From: Tardiphaga sp. vice304
GTDB taxonomy: Bacteria; Pseudomonadota; Alphaproteobacteria; Rhizobiales; Xanthobacteraceae
Assembly: GCF_007018905.1 (NCBI RefSeq)
Contig: NZ_CP041402.1
Coordinates: 5,320,001-5,384,000, forward strand
DNA length: 64,000 nt
Direction of reading: 5' to 3'
Both the position numbers and the translations under genes were made by a program. Of the stretch, positions 26,527-35,772 are shown piece by piece; within the stretch, counting starts at the first letter, position 1; every line of letters starts with the position of its first letter. A model generated the notes under the pieces. The model made no database searches, was not told where the DNA came from, and worked only from the letters and a program-made list of their open reading frames with translations.

Positions 26527-28431
26527 ATGGCTGAGCCGACCAACAATGATTCCCCGCATGGCCAGACCCAGGGGTCTGGCAATGGCTCCACGAACGGCAC
26601 GAATGGTAGTTCATCCGGCAATGGCGGCGCGCCGCCACGCACAACGGTCGATGCCACCGTCGCGGTGCGGCCGGCGCGCTATCTGGTCGCCTCGCGGCCG
26701 ATCCCCGGCGTCCAGCCGATGGCGACCGAGGTCATTCTCTCGACGCTGAACAGCATGCCGGACGTCCGCATCGTCAAGCGCGTGCAGCCGCGCGGCTTCG
26801 GCGCGTTCTCGGCCGGTGCCGGCACCACCGGCGAGATCATCGTCGCGGAGATGGATCCGGCGCGCGGCCTGGCGCTCAGCGCTTCCGCGCCGCCGAATGT
26901 CATCATCGAGCGCGACGCGCTGCTGCAGCACGCCGACGATGCGGGATTTACGGCCTTCAACAATGCCTTCGCCTTCGCGCCGGGCGTCGGCATCGATATC
27001 CGGATCCGCGTGGTCGGCCTCGGCGGTCGTCCGCTGCCGAAGGCCACCGTCTATGTGTACGGGCAGGGCTTCCCGGCGCAGGGCCAAACCGACGACAGGG
27101 GCGAGGTTTCCGTCACTCTGTTCGGCGGCCCGATCGAAACGGTGCAGGCGATCTATGTGAAGCCGTTCGCCGATCACTGGGATCGCATGATTCAACGACC
27201 GGGGCTGTCCAGCGGCGTCAACACGCTGCAGCTCCGCCCGCTGAGCGACACCTTCCCGAACTTCCCCAATACCGGGATGGTCGGCTGGGGACAGCGGCAG
27301 ATGAAGCTCGACCAGATCGCCGGCTCGCTCGCCGGGCAAGGCGTCAAGATCGGCATCATCGACTCCGGCTGCGACAACAGCCATCCGCAGCTCACCCACA
27401 TCACGCGCGGCGTCGACCTCACCAACAACCGTGATGCCACGAGCTGGACCAACGATACGATGTCGCACGGCACCCATTGTGCCGGCATCATCGCGGCCGC
27501 ATCGAACGCCGTGGCCGGAATTCGCGGCTTTGCGCCGCAGGCCGAAGTCCATGCGCTGAAAGTATTTCCCGGCGGCCGCTTCAGCGACCTGATCGATGCG
27601 CTGGACCAGGCGATCGATCGCCGGCTCGATATCGTCAATATGAGTCTCGGCAGCAGCGCGGGCTCCGAGCTGGTCGCCAACAAGCTGGTGGAGGCGCGGC
27701 GCAGCGGCGTCGCCTGCATCGTCGCCGCCGGCAATGCCAGCGGCCCGGTGCAGTTCCCCGGCATGCTGCCGTCGGTCTTCACGGTCGCGGCGATGGGGAT
27801 GCTCGGCCAGTTTCCGCCGGACAGCTACCATGCGCAGAACGTGGTGCCCAACATGGTGGCCGGACAGATGTTCTCGCCGAAGTTCACCTGCTTTGGTCCG
27901 CAGATAGCGATCGCCGGGCCCGGCGTCGCGATCGTCTCGACCGTGCCGGGCGGCGGCTACGCGGCCTGGGACGGCACGTCGATGGCGACACCGCACGTCA
28001 CGGGCCTCGGCGCGCTGCTGCTCGCCCACCACCCCCTGCTCCGCGACGCCAGCCAGGCGCGCAGCGAGCAGCGGGTCGCGCAGCTCTTCGCCATCCTCGC
28101 CAATGGCGGCGTCCGCTTCCTCGGCGATCCGACGCGCGAAGGCGCCGGGCTGCCGGATCTGCAGACCTCCGGCCTGGCCGGCGTCGCGCAGGCTTCCGCA
28201 CAGCCCGCCGCCGCTGCGCCCGGTGCGTTCGCGGTTCCCGCCCAGAACGTCCCGTTGGCCGAGGCGGCCGGCCAATTCGCTCCGGCGGCATTCCCGGGCA
28301 ATGTGTACGCGCCCTTCGGCGGGCAACAGGGACAATTCTCGCCGTTTGCAGCCGCGCCGATGCCGTCGCCGGGCATCCACCCGGCACTGCTGCAGCGGCT
28401 GGCCCAGTTGCGGGCAGCAGGATTGCTGTGA
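26527..28431 (+). CDS. S8 family (subtilisin-like) serine peptidase with N-terminal prodomain-like and Ig-like regions
   Basis: A 634-residue protein after a GAGAGGAA ribosome-binding site. Residues 1-45 are Asn/Gly/Ser-rich and disordered, with no signal peptide. Residues about 50-135 resemble a subtilase propeptide, and about 150-235 a beta-sandwich of carboxypeptidase-regulatory type (GGRPLPKATVYVYG...TDDRGEVSVTL). The catalytic domain carries D279 (IGIIDSGCD), H314 (SHGTHCAG), oxyanion N403 (AAGNASG) and S485 (GTSMATPHV), so it should be active. A 90-residue Ala/Pro/Gln/Phe-rich tail contains YAPFGG and FSPFAA. The export route, if any, is not Sec. The neighbouring repeat protein is a likely substrate. 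Confidence 0.92.
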   Translation: MAEPTNNDSPHGQTQGSGNGSTNGTNGSSSGNGGAPPRTTVDATVAVRPARYLVASRPIPGVQPMATEVILSTLNSMPDVRIVKRVQPRGFGAFSAGAGTTGEIIVAEMDPARGLALSASAPPNVIIERDALLQHADDAGFTAFNNAFAFAPGVGIDIRIRVVGLGGRPLPKATVYVYGQGFPAQGQTDDRGEVSVTLFGGPIETVQAIYVKPFADHWDRMIQRPGLSSGVNTLQLRPLSDTFPNFPNTGMVGWGQRQMKLDQIAGSLAGQGVKIGIIDSGCDNSHPQLTHITRGVDLTNNRDATSWTNDTMSHGTHCAGIIAAASNAVAGIRGFAPQAEVHALKVFPGGRFSDLIDALDQAIDRRLDIVNMSLGSSAGSELVANKLVEARRSGVACIVAAGNASGPVQFPGMLPSVFTVAAMGMLGQFPPDSYHAQNVVPNMVAGQMFSPKFTCFGPQIAIAGPGVAIVSTVPGGGYAAWDGTSMATPHVTGLGALLLAHHPLLRDASQARSEQRVAQLFAILANGGVRFLGDPTREGAGLPDLQTSGLAGVAQASAQPAAAAPGAFAVPAQNVPLAEAAGQFAPAAFPGNVYAPFGGQQGQFSPFAAAPMPSPGIHPALLQRLAQLRAAGLL

Positions 28432-28488
28432 TGAACGTCCGGCCGATCCGCGCGAAGCGGATCGGCCGGCTTGGTCGGGCCGCATGCC

Positions 28489-29187
28489 TTACAGCGAGGC
28501 GAGCCGTCCGCGTATCCGGTGCGCGGCCTGATGGCGCCGCCGCACCTGCAATTTTTCCAGGATATTGTGCACGTGGTTCTTGACCGTGCCGACCTCGATG
28601 CCGAGGTGGCGCGCGATCTCCTTGTTGGAGAGGCCGAGTTCGATCATCTGCGCGATCTCGCTTTCGCGCGGCGTCAGATCGATTAGAACGCCTTCGCCAT
28701 TGAGGTTGGTATCCCCCGAAGGCGGCACGATCGAGACCGAGCGCGCGATGGCGTCGCGGCAACTCGCGAGCCGTTCGATCAGTGCGATGACATCGTCGAT
28801 CGATCCGTCACGCGGCACGCAGCCCGCAATCCCCTGCAGCGCGGTGGAGATCACGTTGCCGGCCACCTCGGGCACCGCAAGTGCCACAATGCCAAGCCCG
28901 GGCCGCAGCTTCGTCAGGGTATGAACCAGATCGAGATGCTGCCAGTCGCAGACATCGAGCAGCAGCATCTCGGGCTCGAGCCGTTCGACATCCGGCATCG
29001 CGCCGCGATGTTCGGCCGCCCCGACGATATTGATGCGGGCATTCTGGGCGAGCCGTAGCGCAAGCGCATCGCGGTAAAGCCGGACGTCGCTGATAATCAG
29101 GGTCCGGACCGGCGTACACAGCCTCGGCGCGCCGTCGATGCGAATGGCGGCCTTCGAGGACGATGCAGCCTGAGATCGGCGCGCCAT
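28489..29187 (-). CDS. LuxR/NarL-type response regulator
   Basis: A 232-residue regulator. Residues about 25-145 are receiver-like (TLIISDVRLYRDAL, then LLLDVCD with the candidate phospho-Asp), though the usual conserved Lys is replaced near GCVPRDG. The C-terminal LuxR helix-turn-helix reads LTPRESEIAQMIELGLSNKEIARHLGIEVGTVKNHVHNILEKL. ATG 29187 is supported by AGGAGAG upstream; earlier in-frame codons lack this. No histidine kinase is adjacent. It is convergent with the subtilase gene and is a plausible controller of that cluster. Confidence 0.88.
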   Translation of the reverse strand: MARRSQAASSSKAAIRIDGAPRLCTPVRTLIISDVRLYRDALALRLAQNARINIVGAAEHRGAMPDVERLEPEMLLLDVCDWQHLDLVHTLTKLRPGLGIVALAVPEVAGNVISTALQGIAGCVPRDGSIDDVIALIERLASCRDAIARSVSIVPPSGDTNLNGEGVLIDLTPRESEIAQMIELGLSNKEIARHLGIEVGTVKNHVHNILEKLQVRRRHQAAHRIRGRLASL

Positions 29188-29514
29188 CTGGCTCTCCTGA
29201 CGGTGTGATGCATTGGGGCGTGAGAGCGCAATTGAAAAAAAGGACCGGACGACAACCTGGAAGTGTATTGTGCTAGTCAATCTTGACCAGAACATGAAAC
29301 AGTAAGGTCTGAATGTCGCATGCGCCCTATTTGATATGGCAGGATGCCACACCTGTACGTGCTGCGCGGCATGGCTGGATGCCTCCCGCTCAAGCAAGCC
29401 TGCCTGAATGGAGCATCAGGACACCGCCGCCATGACTTGCGCTACGCGCTCAAGCCATTAAGTTGAATATTCAAATCAGACATCACCGTCCCTGACCCGC
29501 CTGGCAAGAATCAG
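29188..29514. other. Divergent intergenic region upstream of the LuxR-type gene and map
   Basis: This 327-base gap has moderate GC and an A-run (29234-29240). It must contain the promoters of both flanking genes. I see no RNA gene, no strong palindrome and no convincing small open frame. Confidence 0.5.
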
Positions 29515-30339
29515 ATGAGTTACGTCGAAGCCACCGAAGCCGCCCAGCGAAAGACCGGGCAGATCAAGCTGCACGGACCCGGCGCCTTTGCCGGCATGCG
29601 GAAGGCCGGCGCGCTGACCTCGCTGTGTCTCGACGAGCTCACCGATCTGGTGAAGCCGGGCGTGCTGACCTCGACCATCGACGATTTCGTCCGCGAGTTC
29701 GGCTTCCGCCATGGCGCATTTCCGGCGACGCTGATGTATCGCGGTTACCGCTACGCGAGCTGCATCTCAATCAATCATGTGGTCTGCCACGGCATGCCGG
29801 GCGACCGCGCGCTGAAGGAAGGCGATATCGTCAATATCGATGTCACGCTGATCGTCGATGGCTGGTACGGCGATTCGAGCCGGATGTATGCCGTGGGTCC
29901 GATCGCCCGCAAGGCCGAGCGGCTGATCGACGTCACCTATGAATCGCTGATGCGCGGCATCGCCGTGGTCAAGCCCGGCAACACCACCGGCGACATCGGC
30001 CACGCCATCCAGAGCTTCGTCGAACCGCAGCAGATGAGCGTGGTGCGCGATTTCTGCGGCCACGGCGTCGGCCGCTTGTTCCACGACGAACCGAACATCA
30101 TCCATGTCGGGCGCCCCGGCGAGGGCGTGCCGCTCAAGCCCGGCATGATCTTCACCATCGAGCCGATGATCAATCTCGGCAAGCCGCATGTGAAGGTGCT
30201 GTCGGACGGCTGGACCGCCGTGACCCGCGACCGCTCGCTGTCGGCGCAGTTCGAGCACACCGTCGGCGTCACCGCCACCGGCGTCGAGATCTTCACGCTG
30301 TCGAAGCGGCATAACGAACAGCCGCCGACCGCGGCCTGA
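29515..30339 (+). CDS. map: Type I methionine aminopeptidase
   Basis: A 274-residue cytosolic metallopeptidase that removes N-terminal methionine from nascent proteins. The five metal ligands are visible: Asp in NIDVTLI, Asp in YGDSSRM, His in [10 protein letters not shown], Glu in FTIEPM and Glu in AQFEHTVGV. Length and motifs are standard for the family. It precedes radC by 43 bases in the same direction, an order frequently seen in alphaproteobacteria. Confidence 0.97.
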   Translation: MSYVEATEAAQRKTGQIKLHGPGAFAGMRKAGALTSLCLDELTDLVKPGVLTSTIDDFVREFGFRHGAFPATLMYRGYRYASCISINHVVCHGMPGDRALKEGDIVNIDVTLIVDGWYGDSSRMYAVGPIARKAERLIDVTYESLMRGIAVVKPGNTTGDIGHAIQSFVEPQQMSVVRDFCGHGVGRLFHDEPNIIHVGRPGEGVPLKPGMIFTIEPMINLGKPHVKVLSDGWTAVTRDRSLSAQFEHTVGVTATGVEIFTLSKRHNEQPPTAA

Positions 30340-30382
30340 TCGCCGCCGGCAATTCGGAGTTGCAAAAGCTGCCGGGCACGGC

Positions 30383-31141
30383 ATGCTGACGGGCAGTTCC
30401 ACCTGCCCTGTTGTGTCCATGCCCGCAGATGCCAAGCAGCCCATCGATCCCCTCCCCGGCCTTGAAGAGGCCCCGCATTATCACGGCCATCGCGAGCGGC
30501 TGCGCGAGCGCTTTCGCAGCGCCGGCGCCGACGCGCTGAGCGACTATGAACTGCTGGAGATGGTGCTATTCCGCGCGCTGCCGCGGCGCGACGTCAAGCC
30601 GCTGGCCAAGGCGCTGATCGGCAAGTTCGGCTCGTTCGCCGAAACGGTCAACGCGCCCGAAGCGCGGCTGCGTGAGGTCGGCGGCCTCGGCGAGGCCGCG
30701 ATCACCGAGATCCGGCTGATCGCCGCGGCGGCCTCCCGCATCAGCAAAGGCCAGTTGAAGAGCCGCACCGTATTGTCGTCCTGGGCCACCGTGATCGACT
30801 ATTGTCGTACCGCGATGGCCTTCGCCGACAAGGAGCAGTTTCGCATCCTGTTTCTCGACAAGCGCAACCAGTTGATTTCGGATGAGGTGCAGCAGGTCGG
30901 CACCGTCGATCACACGCCGGTCTATCCGCGCGAAGTCGTCAAGCGCGCGCTGGAGCTGTCCGCCACCGCGATCATCATGGTGCACAATCACCCCTCCGGC
31001 GATCCAACGCCGTCGCAGGCCGACATCCAGATGACCCGCTCGGTGATCGACGTCGCCAGGCCGCTCGGGATTTCGGTGCACGACCACATCATCGTCGGCA
31101 AGAACGGTCATGCGAGTTTGAAGGGGCTGAAGCTGATCTAG
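30383..31141 (+). CDS. radC: RadC/JAB-domain DNA repair protein family
   Basis: A protein of 252 residues from ATG 30383, or 240 from ATG 30419; neither start has a strong ribosome-binding site. Residues about 30-110 form the helix-hairpin-helix-like UPF0758 N-domain ([11 protein letters not shown]). The JAB/MPN metalloprotease-like domain follows, with the zinc motif [14 protein letters not shown]. RadC proteins have uncertain biochemistry despite the repair name; links to natural transformation and mobile elements are known. Here it sits in a chromosomal housekeeping position after map. Confidence 0.93.
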   Translation: MLTGSSTCPVVSMPADAKQPIDPLPGLEEAPHYHGHRERLRERFRSAGADALSDYELLEMVLFRALPRRDVKPLAKALIGKFGSFAETVNAPEARLREVGGLGEAAITEIRLIAAAASRISKGQLKSRTVLSSWATVIDYCRTAMAFADKEQFRILFLDKRNQLISDEVQQVGTVDHTPVYPREVVKRALELSATAIIMVHNHPSGDPTPSQADIQMTRSVIDVARPLGISVHDHIIVGKNGHASLKGLKLI

Positions 31142-31178
31142 GAAGGCGCGGACGCAGTCGTTCGCTCAGCACTCTCCG

Positions 31179-31295
31179 GTCGTCCCCGCGAACGCGGGGA
31201 CCCATAACCTCCGACGCTATAGTTGAAAAAGGCTATTGCTAGCGAGCAAAGCAACACGACAGCGTGTATGGGTCCCCGCGTTCGCGCGGGACGAC
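31179..31295. repeat. Long inverted-repeat intergenic element
   Basis: Arms at 31179-31206 (GTCGTCCCCGCGAACGCGGG and onward to CCCATA) and 31267-31295 are reverse complements with one indel, separated by about 60 bases of AT-richer sequence. It lies between convergent genes and may terminate both. GTCCCCGCG-type repeats are common in Bradyrhizobium-related genomes. Confidence 0.72.
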
Positions 31296-31338
31296 ATGCG
31301 AAGGCAGCGTGCAACACGAACACCGAGTTATTCCAACT

Positions 31339-32031
31339 TCAATTATTCCTGACCAGGATCAGCGGATCGGCGCTGTCCGGCATCCGTCGCCACTGCGCGT
31401 TGTCGTCGGCCTCAAAACTCCAGGTCTCGCCGGAAGCCGACATCAGTATCAGCGCGCCGCGCTCCAGCCGCCACTGCACCGGATTGAAGCCCGCCACCAG
31501 AGGATCGCAGCGCGGCTTCAGGAACACCGCAAAATTGTCCGATGTCGTTTCGGTGTTGGTCAGCGTCAGCCCGCAGATGTTGCGGCCATTGCCGCGCATC
31601 ATCGACCAGTCGCCGATCATCTGGTCCATCGATTTCGCCAGCGAGCGTGCCGCTGCCAGATTTTGCAGGATGTAGACGCCCTCGCCGCTGCGCAGGCCCT
31701 CGTAGATTCCGCTCTCGACTTCGGTAAAGTCGATCACCGACTGCCCGGTGCCGTCCTGCAGCCGGACGATATCGAGACCGCGGATCGACCACGTCGCGAT
31801 GTCTTTCGTAAAAGGCAGCGCCTTCGGGCACGTCGGCTCGAGTTCGAGCTTCAGTCCCTGCGGCGAGCCGTCGGCCTTCAGCGTCACGACGCAGGTCTTG
31901 CTGCGCTCGGTGGTGGACAGCTCCCACTGCCCGACCATGGTTTTCTTCAAGGCTGCCGAATCCTGCGCCGACGCCGGCAGCGCACCCACGATCGCCAGCA
32001 CGGTCCCCAGTGCCTGCAGCAGCAGGCGCAT
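31339..32031 (-). CDS. Two-domain AprI/Inh-type protease inhibitor-like secreted protein
   Basis: A 230-residue exported protein with a signal peptide ending at SAQD (about residue 23). Two tandem AprI/Inh-like beta-barrel domains follow: the first with MVGQWELS, C47 and C68, the second with MIGDWSMM, C153 and C175, each pair likely a disulfide. Known single-domain members block serralysin-type metalloproteases in the periplasm. It begins one base after the dehydrogenase stop, as the last gene of a five-gene operon. A double-domain version is unusual; its target is unknown. Confidence 0.83.
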   Translation of the reverse strand: MRLLLQALGTVLAIVGALPASAQDSAALKKTMVGQWELSTTERSKTCVVTLKADGSPQGLKLELEPTCPKALPFTKDIATWSIRGLDIVRLQDGTGQSVIDFTEVESGIYEGLRSGEGVYILQNLAAARSLAKSMDQMIGDWSMMRGNGRNICGLTLTNTETTSDNFAVFLKPRCDPLVAGFNPVQWRLERGALILMSASGETWSFEADDNAQWRRMPDSADPLILVRNN

Positions 32032-32032
32032 C

Positions 32033-33016
32033 TCAGCGGCCCCTCACCGGGGTTTCCGGGATCGGCGTCATCGGCGCCTTGCCGTTGAACCAGACTTTCA
32101 GATTATCGACGACGAGCTGGTCCATCGCATTGCGCGTCACCACCGAGGCCGAGCCGATATGCGGCAGCAGCACGACATTCGACATGGCGCGCAGTTCGTC
32201 CGGCACCTTCGGCTCCTGCGCGAACACGTCGAGGCCGGCGGCGAGAATGGTGCCGGACTTCAGCGCCGCAATCAGCGCCGGCTCGTCGATCACCGAGCCG
32301 CGCGCGACGTTGATGATGATGCCGCGCGGTCCGAGCGCGTTCATCACGTCGGCATTGATCATGTTGGCGGTGGAGGCTCCCCCCGGCGTGATCACGATCA
32401 GCGTGTCGACCGCCTTCGCCATCTCGATCAGGTTCGGGTAATGCTGCTGCGTGACGCCGGCGGCCGGGTTGCGCGAGTGATACACCACCGGAACAAGCGA
32501 GGCCTCGAGCCGTCGCGCTATCGCCTGGCCGATCCGGCCCATGCCGACCATGCCGACCTTGCGGTCGCGCAGCGAGCCGACGCTCAGCGGATAGGGCTGC
32601 GTCGCCCACAGGCCGGAGCGGACATATTTATCCGCCTTGATGAATTCGCGCGCGGTGGCGATGAACAGGCCGAGCGCGGTGTCGGCGACTTCCTCGGTCA
32701 GCACGTCCGGCGTGTTGGTGACGATGATGTTGCGCTCGGCCGCGTATTTGGCGTCGATATGATCGTAGCCGACGCCGAACGAGGACACGATTTCGAGCTT
32801 CGGAAAGCGCGACAGCACCGGCGCGTTGGTCGGCACCAGGCCGGTCACTGCGATGCCGCGAATGCGCCCGGCGGCCTCAGCGGAGAGTCGCTCGAGATCG
32901 GCCAGCGTCTCGAACTTATGCAATTCGTACTGATCGGTGAAGCCGCGCTCGATCAGCGGCTTGCTCGGCCCGTAGATCAGAAGGTCGATCTTGTCCGATG
33001 AAGTTGCCGAGGCCAT
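32033..33016 (-). CDS. D-isomer-specific 2-hydroxyacid dehydrogenase
   Basis: A 327-residue NAD(P)-dependent enzyme of the glyoxylate/hydroxypyruvate reductase group. The Rossmann motif is GMVGMGRIGQAIA, and the catalytic residues are in VARGSVID (Arg), AQEPKVPDEL (Glu) and LLPHIGSAS (His). ATG 33016 overlaps the permease stop (TGATG) and has AAGGA upstream; the in-frame TTG one codon earlier is less likely. Its presence in an ABC-transporter operon suggests it acts on the imported compound or a product. Confidence 0.92.
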   Translation of the reverse strand: MASATSSDKIDLLIYGPSKPLIERGFTDQYELHKFETLADLERLSAEAAGRIRGIAVTGLVPTNAPVLSRFPKLEIVSSFGVGYDHIDAKYAAERNIIVTNTPDVLTEEVADTALGLFIATAREFIKADKYVRSGLWATQPYPLSVGSLRDRKVGMVGMGRIGQAIARRLEASLVPVVYHSRNPAAGVTQQHYPNLIEMAKAVDTLIVITPGGASTANMINADVMNALGPRGIIINVARGSVIDEPALIAALKSGTILAAGLDVFAQEPKVPDELRAMSNVVLLPHIGSASVVTRNAMDQLVVDNLKVWFNGKAPMTPIPETPVRGR

Positions 33017-33843
33017 CAATTGTCCTTTCGCAGTGCACTATCATGCCAGCGCCGCAACACCCCATGGGACAGCAGCGCGAGTACCATATAGATGACAACC
33101 CCGGCGGCCGAGAGCAACAGCAAGGCGGCGAACATCCGGGGAATGTTGAGCCGGTAGCTGCTCTCGGAGATGCGATAGGCGATCCCGGAGCCGGCGCCGG
33201 CCGAGCCCGCGGCGATTTCCGCCGCCACCGCGCCGATCAGCGACAGCCCGCCGGCAATACGCAGCCCGCCGAGGATTTCCGGCAGCGCCGCCGGCAGCTT
33301 GAGATAGAGCAGCATCTGCCGTCGCGTGGCGCCGTAGAGCTGAAACAGGCCCGCCAGATTCCGGTCCACGGAATTCAGCCCGAGCGTGGTATTGGCGAGC
33401 ACCGGGAAGAACGCCACGATCCAGGCGCACACAACCACGGCGGTCTGCTGCGGCAGATAGATCAGCATCAATGGCGCGATCGCGATCACCGGCGTCACCT
33501 GCAGGATCACCGCATAGGGCAGCAGCGAATATTCCAGCCACCGCGAGCGGTTGAACAGCAGCGCCAGCGCGATGCCGCCGATAGCTGCGGCGACGAAGCC
33601 TTCCAGCGCCGTGAGCAGCGTGACGCCGAGCGATTCCGACAGCACCGTCCAGTCGGAGATCATCGTCTGCAGGATCAGCAACGGGCCCGGCAGCAGATAG
33701 GGCGGGATTTCGCCAAGCCGGACAATGGCCTCCCATGCGGACAGCCCGACGGCGAACACGATCAGCGGCAGCAGCATGCGCAGCCAGCGTCCGTGGCTGC
33801 GCGGTTCGCGGGTGGCGGCGGGGATCTCTTCCAGCCCGTTCAT
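33016..33843 (-). CDS. NitT/TauT-type ABC transporter permease
   Basis: A 275-residue permease with six predicted helices and the coupling motif YGATRRQMLLYLKLPAALPEILGGL. The N-terminus WLRMLLPLIVFAVGLSAWEAIVRLGEIPPYLLPGP is typical of the nitrate/sulfonate/thiamine-precursor permease family. Start ATG 33843 overlaps the ATPase stop by four bases (ATGA), which rules out the longer open frame upstream. Confidence 0.93.
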   Translation of the reverse strand: MNGLEEIPAATREPRSHGRWLRMLLPLIVFAVGLSAWEAIVRLGEIPPYLLPGPLLILQTMISDWTVLSESLGVTLLTALEGFVAAAIGGIALALLFNRSRWLEYSLLPYAVILQVTPVIAIAPLMLIYLPQQTAVVVCAWIVAFFPVLANTTLGLNSVDRNLAGLFQLYGATRRQMLLYLKLPAALPEILGGLRIAGGLSLIGAVAAEIAAGSAGAGSGIAYRISESSYRLNIPRMFAALLLLSAAGVVIYMVLALLSHGVLRRWHDSALRKDN

Positions 33844-34610
33844 GCGCTCGCCTGCATCAGCGCCTGCGAGACGTCGCGGCAATGTTCGGCATAGGCGACC
33901 GAGGTGCGGAACGCGTCGCTGCGCGGCTCGGTCGAATCGATCCGGCAGTCTGCGCTGATGCGGCCGGGCCGCGGCGTCATCACCACCACGCGCTGCGAGA
34001 GATACACCGATTCGAACACCGAATGGGTGACGAACACGACGGTCTTGCGCAAGCGACGCCACAGCTCGAGCAGATCATTATTGAGCTTGAAGCGGGTGAT
34101 CTCGTCGAGCGCGGCGAACGGCTCGTCCATCAAGAGAATATCTGGATCGGTGACCAGCGCCCGCGCCAGCGACACCCGCATCTTCATGCCGCCGGACAGT
34201 TCGCGCGGGTAGGAGCTGGCGAAGTCCGCAAGCCCGACCTGCGCCAGCGCTTCCATGACGCGCGCGTCCGACTCACGATTTGCGACATGCGCCAGCTTCA
34301 GCGGCAGCCGCACATTGTCGCGCACGTTGCACCACGGCATCAAGGTCGGCTCCTGAAACACGAAGCCGATCGTATGGCCGGAGCGCGTGGCGACATCGAC
34401 CACGCCACTGCTGGCCTGGGTAAGCCCGGCGATGATGCGGAGCGCCGTCGACTTCCCGCAGCCCGACGCGCCAAGCAGCGAGACGAATTCGCCGTGCCGC
34501 ACCGTGAGGTCGAGCGGGCCTAGGGCCACCGTGCCGTTGTCATAGACCTTGGTGACGCCGCGCAGCGCGATCGCGGCGTCGCTCGTGGCCGGCATCGCGG
34601 ATACCGCCAT
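33840..34610 (-). CDS. NitT/TauT-type ABC transporter ATP-binding protein
   Basis: A 256-residue ATPase with Walker A GASGCGKSTAL, Q-loop FVFQEPTLMPW, signature ELSGGMKMRVSLARAL, Walker B ILLMDEPFAAL and H-loop VFVTHSVFE. Its start is three bases after the binding-protein stop and its end overlaps the permease, so the three transport proteins are co-translated. It powers uptake of the ligand bound by the protein encoded at 34614-35636. Confidence 0.95.
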   Translation of the reverse strand: MAVSAMPATSDAAIALRGVTKVYDNGTVALGPLDLTVRHGEFVSLLGASGCGKSTALRIIAGLTQASSGVVDVATRSGHTIGFVFQEPTLMPWCNVRDNVRLPLKLAHVANRESDARVMEALAQVGLADFASSYPRELSGGMKMRVSLARALVTDPDILLMDEPFAALDEITRFKLNNDLLELWRRLRKTVVFVTHSVFESVYLSQRVVVMTPRPGRISADCRIDSTEPRSDAFRTSVAYAEHCRDVSQALMQASA

Positions 34611-34613
34611 GCG

Positions 34614-35636
34614 CTACTTCTTCGGCCGGAGATCGACGCCGACGCCCTTGTTGACGAATTGCAGCGTATAGGCGCGACGGAAATCGATATCCGGCTTGAC
34701 CACGCCGGCGCTCGACATCTTGCCGAAGAACGAGGCAACACGCGCCTCGGTCATCGCGCCGATGCCGTCCTTCAGCGTGTCGCCGGAATCGACGATGCCG
34801 TATTCCTTCATCTTGGCGGTGGAATAGGCCAGCAACTCGTCGGTCATTTCCGGGTTGAGCTTCTTGATCACCTCGTTGGCGGCCTTGTTGTCGCCGTAGA
34901 GGTAGTTGTACCAGCCGATCATCGAGGCATCGACGAAGCGCTGCACGAGGTCAGGCTTCTTGTCGACCGTGTCGCGGCGCGCCTCGATCAGCGTCGAATA
35001 GCCGTCGAAGCCGTAATCGGCGAGCAGCATCACGATCGGCTTGAAGCCGGCCTGCTTCTCGACCACGAACGGCTCCGAGGTCACGTAGCCCTGCATCGCG
35101 CTGTTCTTGTCGACGATGAACGGCTGCGCATTGTAGGTGTAGGGCTTCACCTTGCTTTCGCTGAAGCCGTATTCCTTCTTCATCCACTGGAAGTAGCCGG
35201 CGACGCCCTCCTTGGAGATCAGGATGGTCATCGGCTTGAGGTCTTGGAGCGTCTTCACCTTGGGATTGGGATGCGCCAGAAACACCTGCGGGTCCTTCTG
35301 GAACACCGCGGCGACCGCGACCACCGGCACATTGTTGGCCACCGCGTCGAAGCCCTGCAGCGTGTTGGCGCTCATGAAGAAATCGAGCTTGCCGGAGATC
35401 AGCAGGATGCGGTTGTTCACATTCGGCCCGCCCGGCACGATGGTGACGTCGAGGCCGTATTTCTTGTAGGTTCCGTCGGCGACGGCCTGGAAGAATCCGC
35501 CATGCTCGGCCTCGGCGACCCAGTTGGTGCCGAAACTGACCTTGTCCAGCGTAGCTTGCGCACGGGCCGGCGCCAGCACCGACGCGGTCATGGCAACGCC
35601 CAGGATTAACGATCGCAACAGGCAAAGCGGGCTCAT
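34614..35636 (-). CDS. NMT1/THI5-like ABC substrate-binding protein
   Basis: A 340-residue periplasmic protein with a signal peptide ending near PARAQA. The fold opening VSFGTNWVAEAEHGGFFQAVADGTYKKYGLDVTIVPGG is the NMT1/THI5-like signature shared with pyrimidine, riboflavin and alkylsulfonate binding proteins. ATG 35636 is preceded by a GGAG element. It is divergent from a creatininase-family hydrolase. A formamidopyrimidine or related heterocyclic ligand is possible, but I saw no TPP riboswitch in the leader. Confidence 0.92.
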   Translation of the reverse strand: MSPLCLLRSLILGVAMTASVLAPARAQATLDKVSFGTNWVAEAEHGGFFQAVADGTYKKYGLDVTIVPGGPNVNNRILLISGKLDFFMSANTLQGFDAVANNVPVVAVAAVFQKDPQVFLAHPNPKVKTLQDLKPMTILISKEGVAGYFQWMKKEYGFSESKVKPYTYNAQPFIVDKNSAMQGYVTSEPFVVEKQAGFKPIVMLLADYGFDGYSTLIEARRDTVDKKPDLVQRFVDASMIGWYNYLYGDNKAANEVIKKLNPEMTDELLAYSTAKMKEYGIVDSGDTLKDGIGAMTEARVASFFGKMSSAGVVKPDIDFRRAYTLQFVNKGVGVDLRPKK

Positions 35637-35772
35637 ATTGGACTCCGTGGCGCGTTTTGGCCCATGATGCACGAGCGAAAGGGTGGTACAGGCGTTCGGT
35701 CTGACACGCTACCCGTCGCCGGGGGTTGCTGCAAAATACCCCGCAAATCCAGACAAAGAAACGTGCCTTGCG

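Noticed and set aside
30383..31141. radC as a sign of a genomic island or prophage
   Set aside because: It follows map in a housekeeping arrangement and no integrase, phage or conjugation gene is nearby.
35637..35772. Possible TPP riboswitch before the NMT1/THI5-like gene
   Set aside because: The conserved CUGAGA and ACCUGA-type elements are absent on either strand.
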